A stretch of DNA of 64,000 nt from Kluyvera genomosp. 3 (GCA_002211745.1 CP022114.1:1674001-1738000); one strand, 5' to 3'; positions 46,226 to 57,060 are shown, counted from the stretch's first letter. Translations and numbers: made by a program. The notes: generated by a model from the sequence alone, not told the origin.

Positions 46226-48259
46226 TTATTTCACCTGCTGGCCTGGTTTCGCCCCGTCATCCGGGCTTAACAGGAAGATATCTTTGCCGCCAGGACCTGC
46301 GGCCATCACCATCCCTTCCGAGATACCGAAGCGCATCTTACGCGGCGCCAGGTTGGCCACCATGATGGTCAGGCGGCCGATCAGCGGCTGCGGGTCCGGG
46401 TATGCGGAACGGATGCCGGAGAAGACGTTACGTTTCTCGCCGCCCAGATCCAGCGTCAGACGCAGCAGCTTGTCGGAACCTTCCACGAACTCGGCGTTTT
46501 CAATCAGCGCCACGCGCAGGTCAACTTTGGCGAAATCGTCAAAGGTGATGGTTTCCTGAATTGGATCGTCCGCCAGCGGGCCGGTTACCGGGGCTGCGGC
46601 AGCTTTCACTTCTTCTTTTGACGCTTCCACCAGCGCTTCCACCTGTTTCATTTCAATACGGTTATAAAGGGCCTTGAAGGTGTTGATCTTATGACCCACC
46701 AGCGGCGCGTTGATCGCATCCCAGCTCAGTTCAGTGTTGAGGAATGCTTCGGTACGCGCGGCCAGCTCTGGCAGAACCGGCTTCAGCCAGGTCATCAGCA
46801 CGCGGAACATGTTCAGACCCATGGTGCAGATAGCCTGCAGGTCGGCGTCGCGGCCTTCCTGTTTCGCCACCACCCACGGCGCTTGCTCGTCAACGTAGCG
46901 GTTAGCCACGTCGGCCAGCGCCATGATTTCACGAATCGCTTTACCGAATTCACGGCTGTCCCACGCTTCGCCGATGCTGGCTGCCGCATCGGTGAAGGTT
47001 TTGTACAGCTCTGGGTCAGCCAGTTCAGCAGACAGTACGCCGTCGAAACGCTTAGCAATAAAGCCAGCGTTACGGGAAGCCAGGTTGACCACTTTGTTGA
47101 CGATGTCGGCGTTGACGCGCTGGATAAAGTCTTCCAGGTTCAAGTCGATATCGTCGATGCGGGAAGAGAGCTTCGCCGTGTAGTAGTAGCGCAGGCTGTC
47201 GGCATCGAAATGATTCAGCCAGGTGCTGGCTTTAATGAAGGTGCCGCGAGATTTGGACATCTTCGCACCGTTCACCGTCACATAACCGTGGACGAACAGG
47301 TTGGTCGGTTTGCGGAAGTTGCTGCCTTCCAGCATCGCCGGCCAGAACAGGCTGTGGAAGTAGACAATGTCTTTACCGATAAAGTGATACAGCTCGGCGT
47401 CGGAGTCTTTGTTCCAGTACGCGTTGAAGCTGGTGGTGTCGCCGCGCTTGTCGCACAGGTTCTTGAAGGAACCCATGTAGCCGATTGGCGCGTCCAGCCA
47501 GACGTAGAAATATTTGCCCGGCGCGTTCGGGATTTCAAAGCCGAAGTACGGCGCATCGCGGGAGATATCCCACTGCTGCAGGCCGGATTCAAACCATTCC
47601 TGCATTTTGTTCGCGACCTGCTCCTGCAGCGCGCCGCTGCGGGTCCACGCCTGCAGCATTTCGCTGAAAGAGGGCAGGTCAAAGAAGAAGTGCTCAGACT
47701 CACGCATCACCGGGGTCGCGCCAGATACCACGGATTTCGGCTCGATAAGCTCGGTCGGGCTGTAGGTTGCGCCGCACACTTCGCAGTTATCGCCGTACTG
47801 GTCCGGTGATTTACATTTCGGGCAGGTGCCTTTAACGAAACGGTCCGGCAGGAACATGCCTTTTTCCGGATCGTACAGCTGAGAGATGGTGCGGTTTTTA
47901 ATAAAACCGTTCTCTTTCAGGCGACCGTAAATCAGCTCGGACAGCTCGCGGTTCTCATCGCTGTGCGTTGAGTGGTAGTTGTCATAGCTGATGTTAAAGC
48001 CCGCAAAGTCCGTCTGATGCTCCTGACTCATCTCGGCAATCATCTGCTCTGGGGTAATGCCCAGTTGCTGCGCTTTCAGCATAATTGGCGTGCCGTGGGC
48101 ATCGTCCGCGCAGATGAAGTTAACCTCGTGGCCGCGCATTCGCTGGTAACGGACCCAGACATCAGCCTGGATGTGCTCCAGCATATGGCCGAGGTGGATG
48201 GAGCCGTTGGCGTACGGCAGTGCGCACGTTACCAGAATCTTCTTCGCGACTTGAGTCAT
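46226..48259 (-). CDS. metG: methionyl-tRNA synthetase
   Basis: 677 residues, intact, same length as E. coli. Start ATG 48259 ([20 protein letters not shown]). Class I synthetase HIGH-type motif in [11 protein letters not shown], zinc Cys knuckles CPKC and CEVC, KMSKS in [11 protein letters not shown], and a C-terminal tRNA-binding EMAP-type domain ([20 protein letters not shown]). Divergent from apbC. Confidence 0.97.
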   Translation of the reverse strand: MTQVAKKILVTCALPYANGSIHLGHMLEHIQADVWVRYQRMRGHEVNFICADDAHGTPIMLKAQQLGITPEQMIAEMSQEHQTDFAGFNISYDNYHSTHSDENRELSELIYGRLKENGFIKNRTISQLYDPEKGMFLPDRFVKGTCPKCKSPDQYGDNCEVCGATYSPTELIEPKSVVSGATPVMRESEHFFFDLPSFSEMLQAWTRSGALQEQVANKMQEWFESGLQQWDISRDAPYFGFEIPNAPGKYFYVWLDAPIGYMGSFKNLCDKRGDTTSFNAYWNKDSDAELYHFIGKDIVYFHSLFWPAMLEGSNFRKPTNLFVHGYVTVNGAKMSKSRGTFIKASTWLNHFDADSLRYYYTAKLSSRIDDIDLNLEDFIQRVNADIVNKVVNLASRNAGFIAKRFDGVLSAELADPELYKTFTDAAASIGEAWDSREFGKAIREIMALADVANRYVDEQAPWVVAKQEGRDADLQAICTMGLNMFRVLMTWLKPVLPELAARTEAFLNTELSWDAINAPLVGHKINTFKALYNRIEMKQVEALVEASKEEVKAAAAPVTGPLADDPIQETITFDDFAKVDLRVALIENAEFVEGSDKLLRLTLDLGGEKRNVFSGIRSAYPDPQPLIGRLTIMVANLAPRKMRFGISEGMVMAAGPGGKDIFLLSPDDGAKPGQQVK

Positions 48260-48396
48260 AGTGGGTATTACTTCTTCTGTTGTAAAAAGGGGTTTTGATA
48301 TTACCAAAAGGGTAGTGGGTGCGCCATACATGCTTGACCGTAGCTGTGGTAGACTTAGGCGTACTGAAAGCAATTGAAAACAACAAAGGAGTCGGG

Positions 48397-49505
48397 ATGA
48401 ACTCAGAATCCCAGGCCAAATCACCTGAACGTCTACGTGCGATGGTGGCCGGTACGCTGGCAAACTTCCAGCACCCCACCCTGAAGCACAACTTAACGAC
48501 GCTGAAAGCGCTGCACCATGTCGCCTGGCTGGACGACACCGTTCACATCGAACTGCAGATGCCGTTTGTCTGGCACAGCGCCTTTGAAGAATTAAAAGAG
48601 CAAACCAGCGCTGAACTGCTGCGGGTGACCGGTGCGAAAGCCATCGACTGGAAGCTGTCGCATAGCATCGCCACGCTGAAGCGTGTGAAAAACCAGCCGG
48701 GCATCAACGGCGTGAAAAACATTATTGCCGTCAGTTCCGGCAAAGGTGGGGTCGGTAAATCATCCACCGCCGTTAACCTGGCGCTGGCGCTGGCTGCCGA
48801 AGGGCGAAAGTAGGCATTCTGGATGCCGACATCTACGGCCCATCGATCCCGAACATGCTGGGCGCGGAAAACCAGCGTCCGACGTCTCCGGACGGCACCC
48901 ACATGGCGCCGATTATGGCGCACGGTCTGGCCACCAACTCCATTGGTTATCTGGTGACTGACGACAACGCGATGGTCTGGCGCGGCCCGATGGCCAGTAA
49001 AGCGCTGATGCAGATGCTGCAGGAGACCCTGTGGCCGGATCTCGACTACCTCGTGCTGGACATGCCGCCAGGCACCGGTGACATTCAGCTGACGCTGGCG
49101 CAGAACATTCCTGTGACCGGGGCCGTCGTGGTCACTACGCCGCAGGATATCGCGCTGATCGACGCCAAAAAAGGCATCGTGATGTTCGAGAAGGTCGAAG
49201 TGCCGGTGTTGGGCATTGTGGAAAACATGAGCATGCACATTTGCAGCAACTGTGGTCACCACGAGCCTATCTTCGGTACCGGCGGCGCGGAGAAGCTGGC
49301 GGAGAAATACCATACCCAACTGCTGGGCCAGATGCCGCTGCACATTAATCTGCGTGAAGATCTCGATAAAGGCACACCGACCGTGGTCGCGCGCCCGGAC
49401 AGCGAGTTCACCGAGATTTATCGCCAGCTTGCGGGCCGTGTCGCCGCGCAACTCTACTGGCAGGGTGAGGTTATCCCAAGCGAGATTGCATTCCGCGCGG
49501 TGTAA
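48397..49505 (+). CDS. apbC: iron-sulfur cluster carrier protein ApbC/Mrp (one frameshift)
   Basis: P-loop ATPase that binds and transfers Fe-S clusters (Mrp/NBP35 family). Start ATG 48397 ([20 protein letters not shown]) behind AAAGGAG. N-terminal MIP18-like domain; Walker A deviant [20 protein letters not shown]; cluster-binding CxxC in [15 protein letters not shown]. The frame breaks near 48807 after AAEG; one G gives [12 protein letters not shown]. Repaired length 369 residues, as in E. coli. Confidence 0.95.
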
Positions 49506-49516
49506 TTCCCCCTATT

Positions 49517-49545
49517 CTCGTGCGGTGCACCTTGTACCGCACGAG
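49517..49545 (+). terminator. terminator after apbC
   Basis: CTCGTGCGGT, 9-base loop, ACCGCACGAG: perfect 10-bp stem followed by CTAAGATTTATTTTT. The rest of the gap to 49797 is AT-rich with no gene I can see. Confidence 0.8.
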
Positions 49546-49797
49546 CTAAGATTTATTTTTCTGAATATATCCTTATTTATTATCTTATTCCCGTTATACA
49601 TTTATTTTTATAATAACATTGCATCCGAAAAAGTAATTATTTGGTTGTTTTGATGTTAATCAATCATGCAATTTAATAACATTGTTTTCTCTCTCAGTGT
49701 ATGAGATGTTCAATTTCATCACCCTTTGCAAAATTTGAGCGTTAATCATCTCCTGTTATTTGTGGTAATTATTATTAATGCGGCAATGGAGAGAAAA

Positions 49798-50043
49798 ATG
49801 AATAATGAAACGTTGATGATGAAGTTGCGTGAGCTGCTGGTATTGCTGATGCAGAGCCGCTCGCTGAGCGAGAAGTCCGCCGATGCGATGCGCTACTGCC
49901 GCGAACAGATGGTTGAGAAAACGTTGCCGGTCAATATTTATGGTGAATATCGGGAGATAATAGAACATCTGAGCGAACTGGCGGAGGAAAGTCATCATAT
50001 CGCCCGGATGATCTGTTACGCAGCGGCGGCGATTTACTATTAA
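49798..50043 (+). CDS. small hypothetical protein
   Basis: 81 residues, mostly helical by eye (NNETLMMKLRELLVLLMQSR, then EYREIIEHLSELAEESHHIA). Start ATG 49798 preceded by ATGGAGAG; the longer reading to 49726 is less likely. No family recognised. It sits in AT-rich DNA between apbC and rcnB, suggestive of an acquired small regulatory or stress gene, which remains speculative. Confidence 0.55.
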   Translation: MNNETLMMKLRELLVLLMQSRSLSEKSADAMRYCREQMVEKTLPVNIYGEYREIIEHLSELAEESHHIARMICYAAAAIYY

Positions 50044-50138
50044 GCATCCTGTTATTATATGAGCGTCTGGCGGGTGAGGTAGCGGTTAATCAATATTTGA
50101 ATCAGAACGGCGTACATTATTTCTAGCCAATAAAACGA

Positions 50139-50165
50139 GCCAGCGGTGAGGCGATCGCCGCTGGC
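50139..50165 (-). terminator. terminator after rcnB
   Basis: On the minus strand GCCAGCGG and CCGCTGGC form an 8-bp stem followed by TCGTTTTATT, 7 bp beyond the rcnB stop. Confidence 0.75.
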
Positions 50166-50171
50166 GGGTGA

Positions 50172-50489
50172 TTAACGGTGATAGAAAATTTCACCGTCGT
50201 AAATCTTGCTGATTTTGCCGTCGGTATCACCGATCTGTACATAGTTCCCGCCCATGTACGTCCAGTGGGTGCCGGCATCCGGCGCGGGCAGATTACGCTG
50301 CTGCCACTGCTTGATGTTGTACTCCGGCGTCAGGTACATCGCGGGAGCGTTATCGCCAATTTTGAATCGCGTGAAATCGGCGGTGAACTCTTTCAACTCA
50401 TACTGCTTGATGCCGGTGGCCGGAGCCGCCCATGCCGCACCTGCCGTTGCCAACAGTACGCCCAGAAGCATCATTTTAGTTTTACGCAT
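50172..50489 (-). CDS. rcnB: periplasmic nickel/cobalt homeostasis protein RcnB
   Basis: 105 residues with a Sec signal (MRKTKMMLLGVLLATAGAAW, cleaved after AWA) and the RcnB core YNIKQWQQRNLPAPDAGTHW followed by TYMGGNYVQIGDTDGKI and YDGEIFYHR, as in E. coli RcnB (112 residues), which tunes Ni/Co efflux in the periplasm. The efflux gene rcnA and repressor rcnR are not adjacent here. Confidence 0.9.
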   Translation of the reverse strand: MRKTKMMLLGVLLATAGAAWAAPATGIKQYELKEFTADFTRFKIGDNAPAMYLTPEYNIKQWQQRNLPAPDAGTHWTYMGGNYVQIGDTDGKISKIYDGEIFYHR

Positions 50490-50633
50490 ACTATCCCCAC
50501 ATTATCCTGGATATAAAATTGCAGCTCCGTATGATTCCTGATGCGCGGGCTGAATGGCAAGCGCTGCTTTCTTAAAAAGTGTAAGCAAACAGCGATGATG
50601 CGCGTTTTGAGGATTATTCTGTGAGGAGCCAAC

Positions 50634-51533
50634 ATGTTCAGGCTGGAAGATTTATCACTGTTCGTCCGCGCGGCGGCGCTTGGCAGTTTTAGCGAGGCAG
50701 CGCGAGAGGCTGGCATCCCGCCCGCGCAGGTTAGCTCGGCAATCAAGCGTCTGGAGACGGCGCTCAATATTCGCCTGTTTGCCCGCTCAACGCGTAGCTT
50801 ACGGCTGACGGTGGAAGGAGAAACCTGGCTACCGTACGCTCTGCAAATGCTGGATGCGCTGCAAAACGGGCTACAGCAAATTAACACGCCAAATGATGAA
50901 GTCAGCGGCACGCTGCAAATTGCCGTGCCGTCCGATCTCGGGCGTAATCTTCTGCTCAATGTTTTCCGTGAGTTCCGCACACGACACCCGGCGCTGCGGC
51001 TGCGGATTTTGTTTTCCGATCATCGCACCGATGTCTTTAAAGATCCGGTGGACGTGGCATTCCGCTACGGTGAAAACGACGATGCATCGTTCGTCTCGCT
51101 GCCCGTCGCGCCGGAGAATCGCCGGGTGCTGGTGGCGTCGCCAGACTGGATTGCCCGCCACGGCGAACCGCAGACGCTCGCCGACCTTGAACGCTGCAAT
51201 GCACTAACCTACGTGCTGCGCGGACGTCCCTTTGACCGCTGGCCGCTCAGCCTCGACGGCGTAGAACACAGCGTGCAGGTTTCTGGCAATATCACCAGCG
51301 ATGACGCTGAGGTGATCCGTCGTCTGGCGGTAGCCGGTGAGGGGATTGCGTTTAAATCGGGGCTGGATGTCAGCGACGATCTGCAAGAAGGGCGGCTTAA
51401 GGTGCTGCTGCCGCACTATCTGGGCGACAGAGTGCCGCTGAATATGATCTGTCCGCACCGCAAACAACTCTCGGCCGCGGTGCGGCTACTGTATGAGGCG
51501 GTGAAGGCGGAATGTGCGGCGAAGCAGCCTTAA
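50634..51533 (+). CDS. LysR-family transcriptional regulator
   Basis: 299 residues, intact. HTH at residues 1-60 (FRLEDLSLFVRAAALGSFSE, PPAQVSSAIKRLETALNIRL) and the substrate domain typical of the CrgA/DsdC-like group of LysR proteins (LQIAVPSDLGRNLLLNVFRE, DVAFRYGENDDASFVSLP). GAGGAG precedes the start. No divergent target gene is close: rcnB is on the other side, 145 bp away. Target and ligand unknown. Confidence 0.85.
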   Translation: MFRLEDLSLFVRAAALGSFSEAAREAGIPPAQVSSAIKRLETALNIRLFARSTRSLRLTVEGETWLPYALQMLDALQNGLQQINTPNDEVSGTLQIAVPSDLGRNLLLNVFREFRTRHPALRLRILFSDHRTDVFKDPVDVAFRYGENDDASFVSLPVAPENRRVLVASPDWIARHGEPQTLADLERCNALTYVLRGRPFDRWPLSLDGVEHSVQVSGNITSDDAEVIRRLAVAGEGIAFKSGLDVSDDLQEGRLKVLLPHYLGDRVPLNMICPHRKQLSAAVRLLYEAVKAECAAKQP

Positions 51534-51565
51534 GCGCCGTTGCGTTGGACGCCTCGTCAGCTTAT

Positions 51566-51600
51566 CCCGCACCGCCAGCCGCTTTCCGCGGCGGTGCGGG
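51566..51600. terminator. hairpin between the LysR gene and speG
   Basis: CCCGCACCGCC and GGCGGTGCGGG make a perfect 11-bp stem between convergent genes. There is no clear T run, so it may act mainly as an mRNA end stabiliser. Confidence 0.6.
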
Positions 51601-51626
51601 TAGCCCATATCAGACGATGTTCGTCA

Positions 51627-52183
51627 TCATTGCGCCGTCGGTTTCAGCAAGCCACCCGTCGATTTATTATTCTCTAAATATTGATGCTGGAAAATACACA
51701 TACGTATCGTGTTGCGGTATTCGCCGTTAACGAAAAACTCATGTATTAACTCGCCTTCCTGGATAAAACCCAGCTTACGATAAATATGGATGGCTTTGGC
51801 GTTTTCTTTATCCACGATGAGATAGAGCTTATAGAGATTCAGGACGGTAAAACCGTAATCCATCGCCAGCTTAGCGGCGCGTGTCGCCAGGCCTTTGCCC
51901 TGATATTCTGGTGAGATAATAATCTGGAATTCAGCTCGCCGATGAATATGGTTTATTTCAACCAGCTCCACCAGACCTGCATTATTGCCATTATACGAAA
52001 TGACAAAACGGCGTTCGCTCTGATCGTGGATGTGTTTATCGTAAAGATCGCTTAGTTCAACAAAGGCTTCATAAGGTTCTTCGAACCAATAGCGCATCAC
52101 GCTCGCGTTATTATCGAGCTGGTGCACAAAGCGCAAATCTTCGCGTTCAAGGGTCTTAATTTAATGTCTGATTGTTCTGGCAT
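51627..52183 (-). CDS. speG: spermidine N1-acetyltransferase SpeG (one frameshift)
   Basis: GNAT enzyme acetylating spermidine and spermine. Start ATG 52183 ([12 protein letters not shown]); the frame breaks near 52150 and one base gives [20 protein letters not shown]. Acetyl-CoA loop [20 protein letters not shown] and C-terminus GLLKPTAQ match E. coli; repaired length 185 residues versus 186. Confidence 0.94.
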
Positions 52184-52337
52184 AATATTTTCAGCCTCTT
52201 TGTAAACTGAAAATATATTATCTACTGATGGTGGGCGTCATCAAGATTTGAAAAAAATTACAATCAATTCAGCGTGATAATTCTGCTCCCCACCAGACGG
52301 GCGTGTTTGCCACGCTCATCTGATGGGGCCTGCAAGA

Positions 52338-53678
52338 TTAGTGTCGCACCAGCGTCGCAAAGTAATACACCAGCGGCACTGCCAGCACCCACAGCCCGAC
52401 AGGAATCTCGCGCCATTTACCGGCGATTGTCTTGATCACGATGTAAAACAGCAGGCCACCGGCAATCCCGGTACCGAAGCTGTTAGCAATCAGCGTGATC
52501 ATCACCATCATCAGCACCGGCAGACCGTCGGTAAAGTTGGCCAGATCGACCTTGCGCAGGCCGCTGAACATATTCAGACCAATCAGAATCAATGCTGGCG
52601 CGGTGGCTTCTTTCGGGATCATCAGAGCCACCGGGTGAACAGCAGCATCAGCAGGAACATCACCGCCGCGGCCAGCGCCGTCAGGCCGGTTTTGCCTCCG
52701 GCTTCTGCCGCGGCTGAAGATTCAATCAGCGCGGTGGCCGCCGGGATCCCCAGCCATGGCCCTACCGCGGCGGCAATCGAGTCGACCATAAACGGACGAT
52801 TGATATGCGGCATATTGCCTTCTTCATCCAGCAGCCCGGCTTCCCGCCGACTGCCAGGGTAGTGCCCATGGTGGAGAAGAACTCTGAAGCGAAGAAGACA
52901 AACAAGAATGGCAGGAAGGCGATATTGAGCGCTCCCAGCATATCAATCTGGCCTAGCACGGGCGTCAGTGAATGCGGCACATCGATAAAGTGGTTTGGCA
53001 GACGGGTGACGCCCGCCGGAATACCGACCAGCGTGGCAAATAAAATGGCCCACAGAATGGCGCCTGGAATGCGTCGCGCCTGCAGAGCGATGGCCAGAAA
53101 TAGCCCGCACAGCGCGACCAGCGCGCCAGGAGCCAGGAAATCGCCCAACATTAAGGCGTTCGTTTTGGCGTTCGCCAGCACCAACCCGGCGTTGCGGAAC
53201 CCCAGCACCGCGACAAACAGACCAATAGAGGCGGTTAATCCGAGCTTTATCGACTGCGGTACCGAGCGGGTGACGACTTCGCGCAGGCCGAATTTGGTTA
53301 ACAGGAAAAAGAGGATCCCTGACCAGCAGGCAATACCTAAGCCAATCGGCCAGCCGATGTTTTCACTGCCCGCGAGCGTCACGCCTACCAGCACCGACCC
53401 GCCAATACCGGGCCGACGATAAACGGCAGGTTGGCATAAAACGCCATCAGCAGCGTCCCGCCGACGAACACCAGAATGGTACCGGTGGTGGCCGCCCCTT
53501 TATCCATTCCGCCTACTGCCAGCAGGCCTGGAATGACCACTAAAAGATAGGCGGCGGCCAGAAAGCCGGTGATGCCCGCCAGACATTCGGTACGCAGCGA
53601 ACTGCCGCGCGAGTAAAGCGCAAAGCGCCGTTCCAACCAGCTCCCGGAGGTGGTGGAGTTAAGGGTATTATCGGCCAT
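52338..53678 (-). CDS. adeQ: NCS2-family adenine permease (three frameshifts)
   Basis: Purine:H+ symporter of the AzgA-like branch of NCS2 (YicO/AdeQ in E. coli). Start ATG 53678. Family sequence RTECLAGITGFLAAAYLLVV, then after repair GPGIGGSVLVGVTLAGSENI; later segments FLFVFFASEFFSTMGTTLAV, GNMPHINRPFMVDSIAAAVG and ESSAAAEAGGKTGLTALAAA. One-base losses near 53408, 52850 and 52632; repaired length 447 residues. Downstream of ade by 18 bp, as in the E. coli adeD-adeQ neighbourhood, so adenine uptake is the likely role. Confidence 0.87.
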
Positions 53679-53696
53679 GATGTGGCGCTCCCATGA

Positions 53697-55478
53697 TTAT
53701 TGTTGTGCTGTGTGTTGTGATGAAATGACCGGGTCGACAATCTGTCGCGTGGTGCCGTCGGTCAGCCCTAAATCGGTTAAATGTGGCCCGGCGTTACAAG
53801 CAAGACAGGTGCCTTCAATCGCCTTAAAGACCCGATACGGCGGCTCCCAGTCGGCAACCTTCGCGCTGAGATCGCGAAGATTGCGGAATTCCGCGGCCAG
53901 CTCGTCGGCGGGTTTGTCAGAAAGCATCCCGGCAATCGGCATCGCCACGTGGGCCAGAATGCCGCCGTTTTGCGCCAGCGCCATGCCGCCGCCCGAGGCG
54001 ATCAGCTGATTGGCCGCCAGGGCCATATCTTCGGGGTGACGGCCCAGCACCACCAGGTTGTGCGAGTCGTGCGAGTAGCTGGTGGCGATAGCGCCGCGCA
54101 GTTCGCCCCAGCCTTCCAGCAGGGCAATCTGCGGCGTGGCGGCATGTCGGCCATGGCGATGCTTAACCCAAATCAGGCTAAATCCTTCGGGAATTTGCAC
54201 CTGGCCGTCACGGATCTCGACGTCCACTTCGCCCCATTGGGTAAAGCGCGCGCCGCGGATGTGGCGAAGCCGCGCGACGCCGTGTTGAATGCGGCCAACT
54301 CGCAGCGCGAAGTCATCGGCGCTGAGCGGATCCAGGTGCAGCGTATTGCGCGGCGGCGTCACGCCGGGGGCCGGGGGAATCGCTGCCAGCAGCTTGCCGT
54401 CGCGGGCGATTTGTTTCCCAGCGACGTAGACCGCGCGGGCGGAGAGTTTATCCAGCGAATCAAAGACCACCAGATCCGCGCGGCGACCGGCGGCAATCAG
54501 CCCCAGATCGTTTCGCTGCAGACGAATGGCGGCGTTCAGCGTGGCGAAACGCAGAACGTCGGTGGCCCTCAGTCCGTTTTCAATCAGTAAATTGAGCAGG
54601 GCGATGATGCCGCCTTTTTCCAGCAGCATATCCGGCGGCACGTCGTCGGTGCAGACCGTAATCTGCGAAGAGAGATGCGGCAGCGTTTGCAATGCTTTGA
54701 CGATATCCGGCAGCAGGTAAGGGTGGGAACCCCGAATTTCGAGCGTCAGCCCGGCGCGCAGCTTTTCCAGCGCATCGTCAGCGGAGGTCAGTTCATGGTC
54801 TGAGGTGACGCCTGCGGCCAGATAGGCTTGCAAATCGGCGCCGCTCAGCCCGCGAGCGTGGCCTTCGATCAGTTTGCCGCTGTCCAGCCCCGCCTGCACA
54901 ATCTCCTGCATGCGGCAACTGCCGTGCAGCACGCCGTGCATATCCATCACCTCCGCCACGCCGCGCACTTCCGGCCAGCCGAGCATGGTGTTCATTTCCG
55001 CGCCGGCGAATTCGGCCCCCGACATTTCCAGACCCGGCGTCGACGGGACGCTGGACGGCGCGGCAACCATCACCTGCAACGGCAAATGGCGGCTCGCCTC
55101 TACGGCATAGCGCACGCCTGCCACGCCCAGCACGTTGGCCAGCTCATGGGGATCCCAGAAGACGGCGGTGGTTCCCTGCGCCAGCACAATTTCGGCATAG
55201 CGCTCCGGCGGCAGATGTGAGCTTTCCAGGTGGACGTGGGTGTCCATCAGGCCGGGAGAGAGGAATTCACCGGGCAGGGAGTGGCGTTCAAGGGCGTCGC
55301 TGCGGCTACCGCGCGGGTGGACGCTGGCAATCATGTCGCCGACGATACCTACGTCGGCTTCACGAATTTCACCCGTCGCCATATCGACGATGTAAGCATC
55401 GGTGAGCAGCAGGTCGAACGGAACTTCACCACGAGCGGCCTGAACGGCGCGGCGGCGGTTTTCAGCATTGCTGGACAT
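53697..55478 (-). CDS. ade: adenine deaminase
   Basis: Amidohydrolase converting adenine to hypoxanthine (Ade/YicP). 593 residues, intact, E. coli 588. Metal-binding motif SPGLMDTHVHLESSH, with further ligands in IEGHARGLSG and SDHELTSADDALEKLRAG; C-terminal Adenine_deam_C domain with YSHDSHNLVVLGRHPEDMAL. First gene of ade-adeQ and divergent from a LysR gene with a 125-bp gap. Confidence 0.95.
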   Translation of the reverse strand: MSSNAENRRRAVQAARGEVPFDLLLTDAYIVDMATGEIREADVGIVGDMIASVHPRGSRSDALERHSLPGEFLSPGLMDTHVHLESSHLPPERYAEIVLAQGTTAVFWDPHELANVLGVAGVRYAVEASRHLPLQVMVAAPSSVPSTPGLEMSGAEFAGAEMNTMLGWPEVRGVAEVMDMHGVLHGSCRMQEIVQAGLDSGKLIEGHARGLSGADLQAYLAAGVTSDHELTSADDALEKLRAGLTLEIRGSHPYLLPDIVKALQTLPHLSSQITVCTDDVPPDMLLEKGGIIALLNLLIENGLRATDVLRFATLNAAIRLQRNDLGLIAAGRRADLVVFDSLDKLSARAVYVAGKQIARDGKLLAAIPPAPGVTPPRNTLHLDPLSADDFALRVGRIQHGVARLRHIRGARFTQWGEVDVEIRDGQVQIPEGFSLIWVKHRHGRHAATPQIALLEGWGELRGAIATSYSHDSHNLVVLGRHPEDMALAANQLIASGGGMALAQNGGILAHVAMPIAGMLSDKPADELAAEFRNLRDLSAKVADWEPPYRVFKAIEGTCLACNAGPHLTDLGLTDGTTRQIVDPVISSQHTAQQ

Positions 55479-55603
55479 AACATCTCCGGCACAGGGATAA
55501 TGTGCGCTACTTTAGGGGCAGAGCAAACGGTTGCCCAGATGAAAAAACTTATCACCTGATAACTTCGGCTTATTCTGCGTGATCGTCACGAGTGAAGCAC
55601 AAC

Positions 55604-56528
55604 ATGACCGAACCCTGGCAGCGATTGCCCGCGCTCTCGCTTAAACAACTGCAGTATTTTGTCACGCTGGCCCAACTGCGTCACTTTACGGACACCGCGA
55701 ATCGTCTGGCCATTAGCCAACCGGCGCTCAGCAGCGCTCTGCGGCAGACGGAAGCGGTGCTTGGCGGCAAGCTGGTGAATCGTACCGCTTCGGCGGTGAC
55801 GTTAACCGAGCTGGGGCGGCGATACTTCCCCATGCCCAGCGGGTACTGAGCGTGGCGCAGACGGCGTTTCAGGATATGCAGCAAATCGTCGAAGCGGGCG
55901 GCGACGGAACGGTGCGCATCGGGCTGGTGCCGTCGGTCAGTTCGCTGTTATTTCCTTTGCTGCCGAAGATGCTGGCACAGGCGTTCCCGCGTCTGCGCGT
56001 TGAATTTCACGATCGCACCAACGATGCCATGGTTGGCGACCTGCAAAGCGGGCAAATTGATTTTGGCGTCGGCGCCATCGACAGTTCGCTGCCGGCTGAT
56101 TTGCAGCTCTTCCCGCTGCGTGAAGATCCGCTGGTGGCGGTTTTGCACAGGGACGACCCGCTAGCCGGGCAGCCACATTTACCCTGGAAACTGCTGGCGG
56201 GGCGCGATATTGCGGTATTCTCAAAAGGGAACGTGCAGCGTCTGGTCGGGGCATTGGTTGAAAGCCAGCGGCTGACGTTGAATACGCGTTATCAGGTGGA
56301 CTATATCGAAACGCTGTACGGGCTGGTGCGCTCGCAGCTGGCGGTGGCGATTTTGCCGCAGCTTTACACCACCCACCTTGAAGACCCAACGCTGCGGGTC
56401 GCGCAGCTTCAGCAACCAGCGCTGACGCGTACGGTGGCGCTAATGCGCGGCCGCAGACGCTGCCGCCGCTAATTGAGTCCTGCTTTACGCTGCTGCTTAA
56501 AGCGCTGCGTGAGAACGCCGCCGAGTAG
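55604..56528 (+). CDS. LysR-family regulator divergent from ade (two frameshifts)
   Basis: LysR-type regulator. Start ATG 55604 (MTEPWQRLPALSLKQLQYFV); HTH in LRHFTDTANRLAISQPALSS. One-base losses near 55818 and 56450; after repair it reads LTELGAAILPHAQRVL and ends KALRENAAE, 308 residues. Effector domain RIGLVPSVSSLLFPLLPKML. Divergence from ade makes control of adenine salvage a testable idea, but many LysR proteins of this shape control aromatic catabolism. Confidence 0.83.
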
Positions 56529-56571
56529 CGCCAACAGAATAAGGGAGGCGTCTGCCTCCCTGTATCCATCT

Positions 56572-57060
56572 TTATTGTTTGACGGTCAGCATGCCGTTGT
56601 CACGGCCATGGGTCTTATTCCACGATGCGCTTTCAATGCCGTCTGCATTCATGCTGACGGAAATAATATAGCCCGCTCCGCGAATTTCATAAAAATTGGC
56701 GTTAACACGCTTCACAACGGCTTTTTTGCCATTAATCGTCGCCGAGAAGAAACCGTTCGACAGCGTTGCTTTTAGCACATTAGAAGAGAGCGTCGCTTCA
56801 CGCATTGGGTCGGCGACGTGCGCCGCCTGGGCATGCTGCTCCGTTTCATGCGTGCGCGTAGCGTTTGCGGCATTGGCATAAGCCGCAGCCATTGCAGCGT
56901 TGTTAATACCTTGCTGTCTATTTTGCTCAGATAAATAGCATGTATCTTTAGAAATACCCTGCGATTCACATTCAGCTATCCGCTGTGCCGGGCTTGAACA
57001 GCCCGCCAAAATAGCTGAGCTGGTCATTACGGCTAACAGGATCAATTTTGCTTTCATCAT
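56572..57060 (-). CDS. hypothetical lipoprotein
   Basis: 162 residues. Type II signal MMKAKLILLAVMTSSAILAG with lipobox ILAGC; an early Cys-containing segment (AECESQGISKDTCYLSEQNR), an Ala/Asn-rich linker around NNAAMAAAYANAANATRTHE, and a compact C-terminal part (SATINGKKAVVKRVNANFYE). The first Met may be either of two adjacent codons (57060 or 57057). No family recognised. Confidence 0.75.
   Translation of the reverse strand: MMKAKLILLAVMTSSAILAGCSSPAQRIAECESQGISKDTCYLSEQNRQQGINNAAMAAAYANAANATRTHETEQHAQAAHVADPMREATLSSNVLKATLSNGFFSATINGKKAVVKRVNANFYEIRGAGYIISVSMNADGIESASWNKTHGRDNGMLTVKQ

Noticed and set aside
46691-47809. 372-codon open frame on the plus strand within metG
   Set aside because: Fully inside metG on the opposite strand, with no ribosome site or family resemblance.
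48262-48463. Upstream extension of MetG
   Set aside because: It would overlap the apbC start on the other strand; ATG 48259 gives exactly the known 677 residues.
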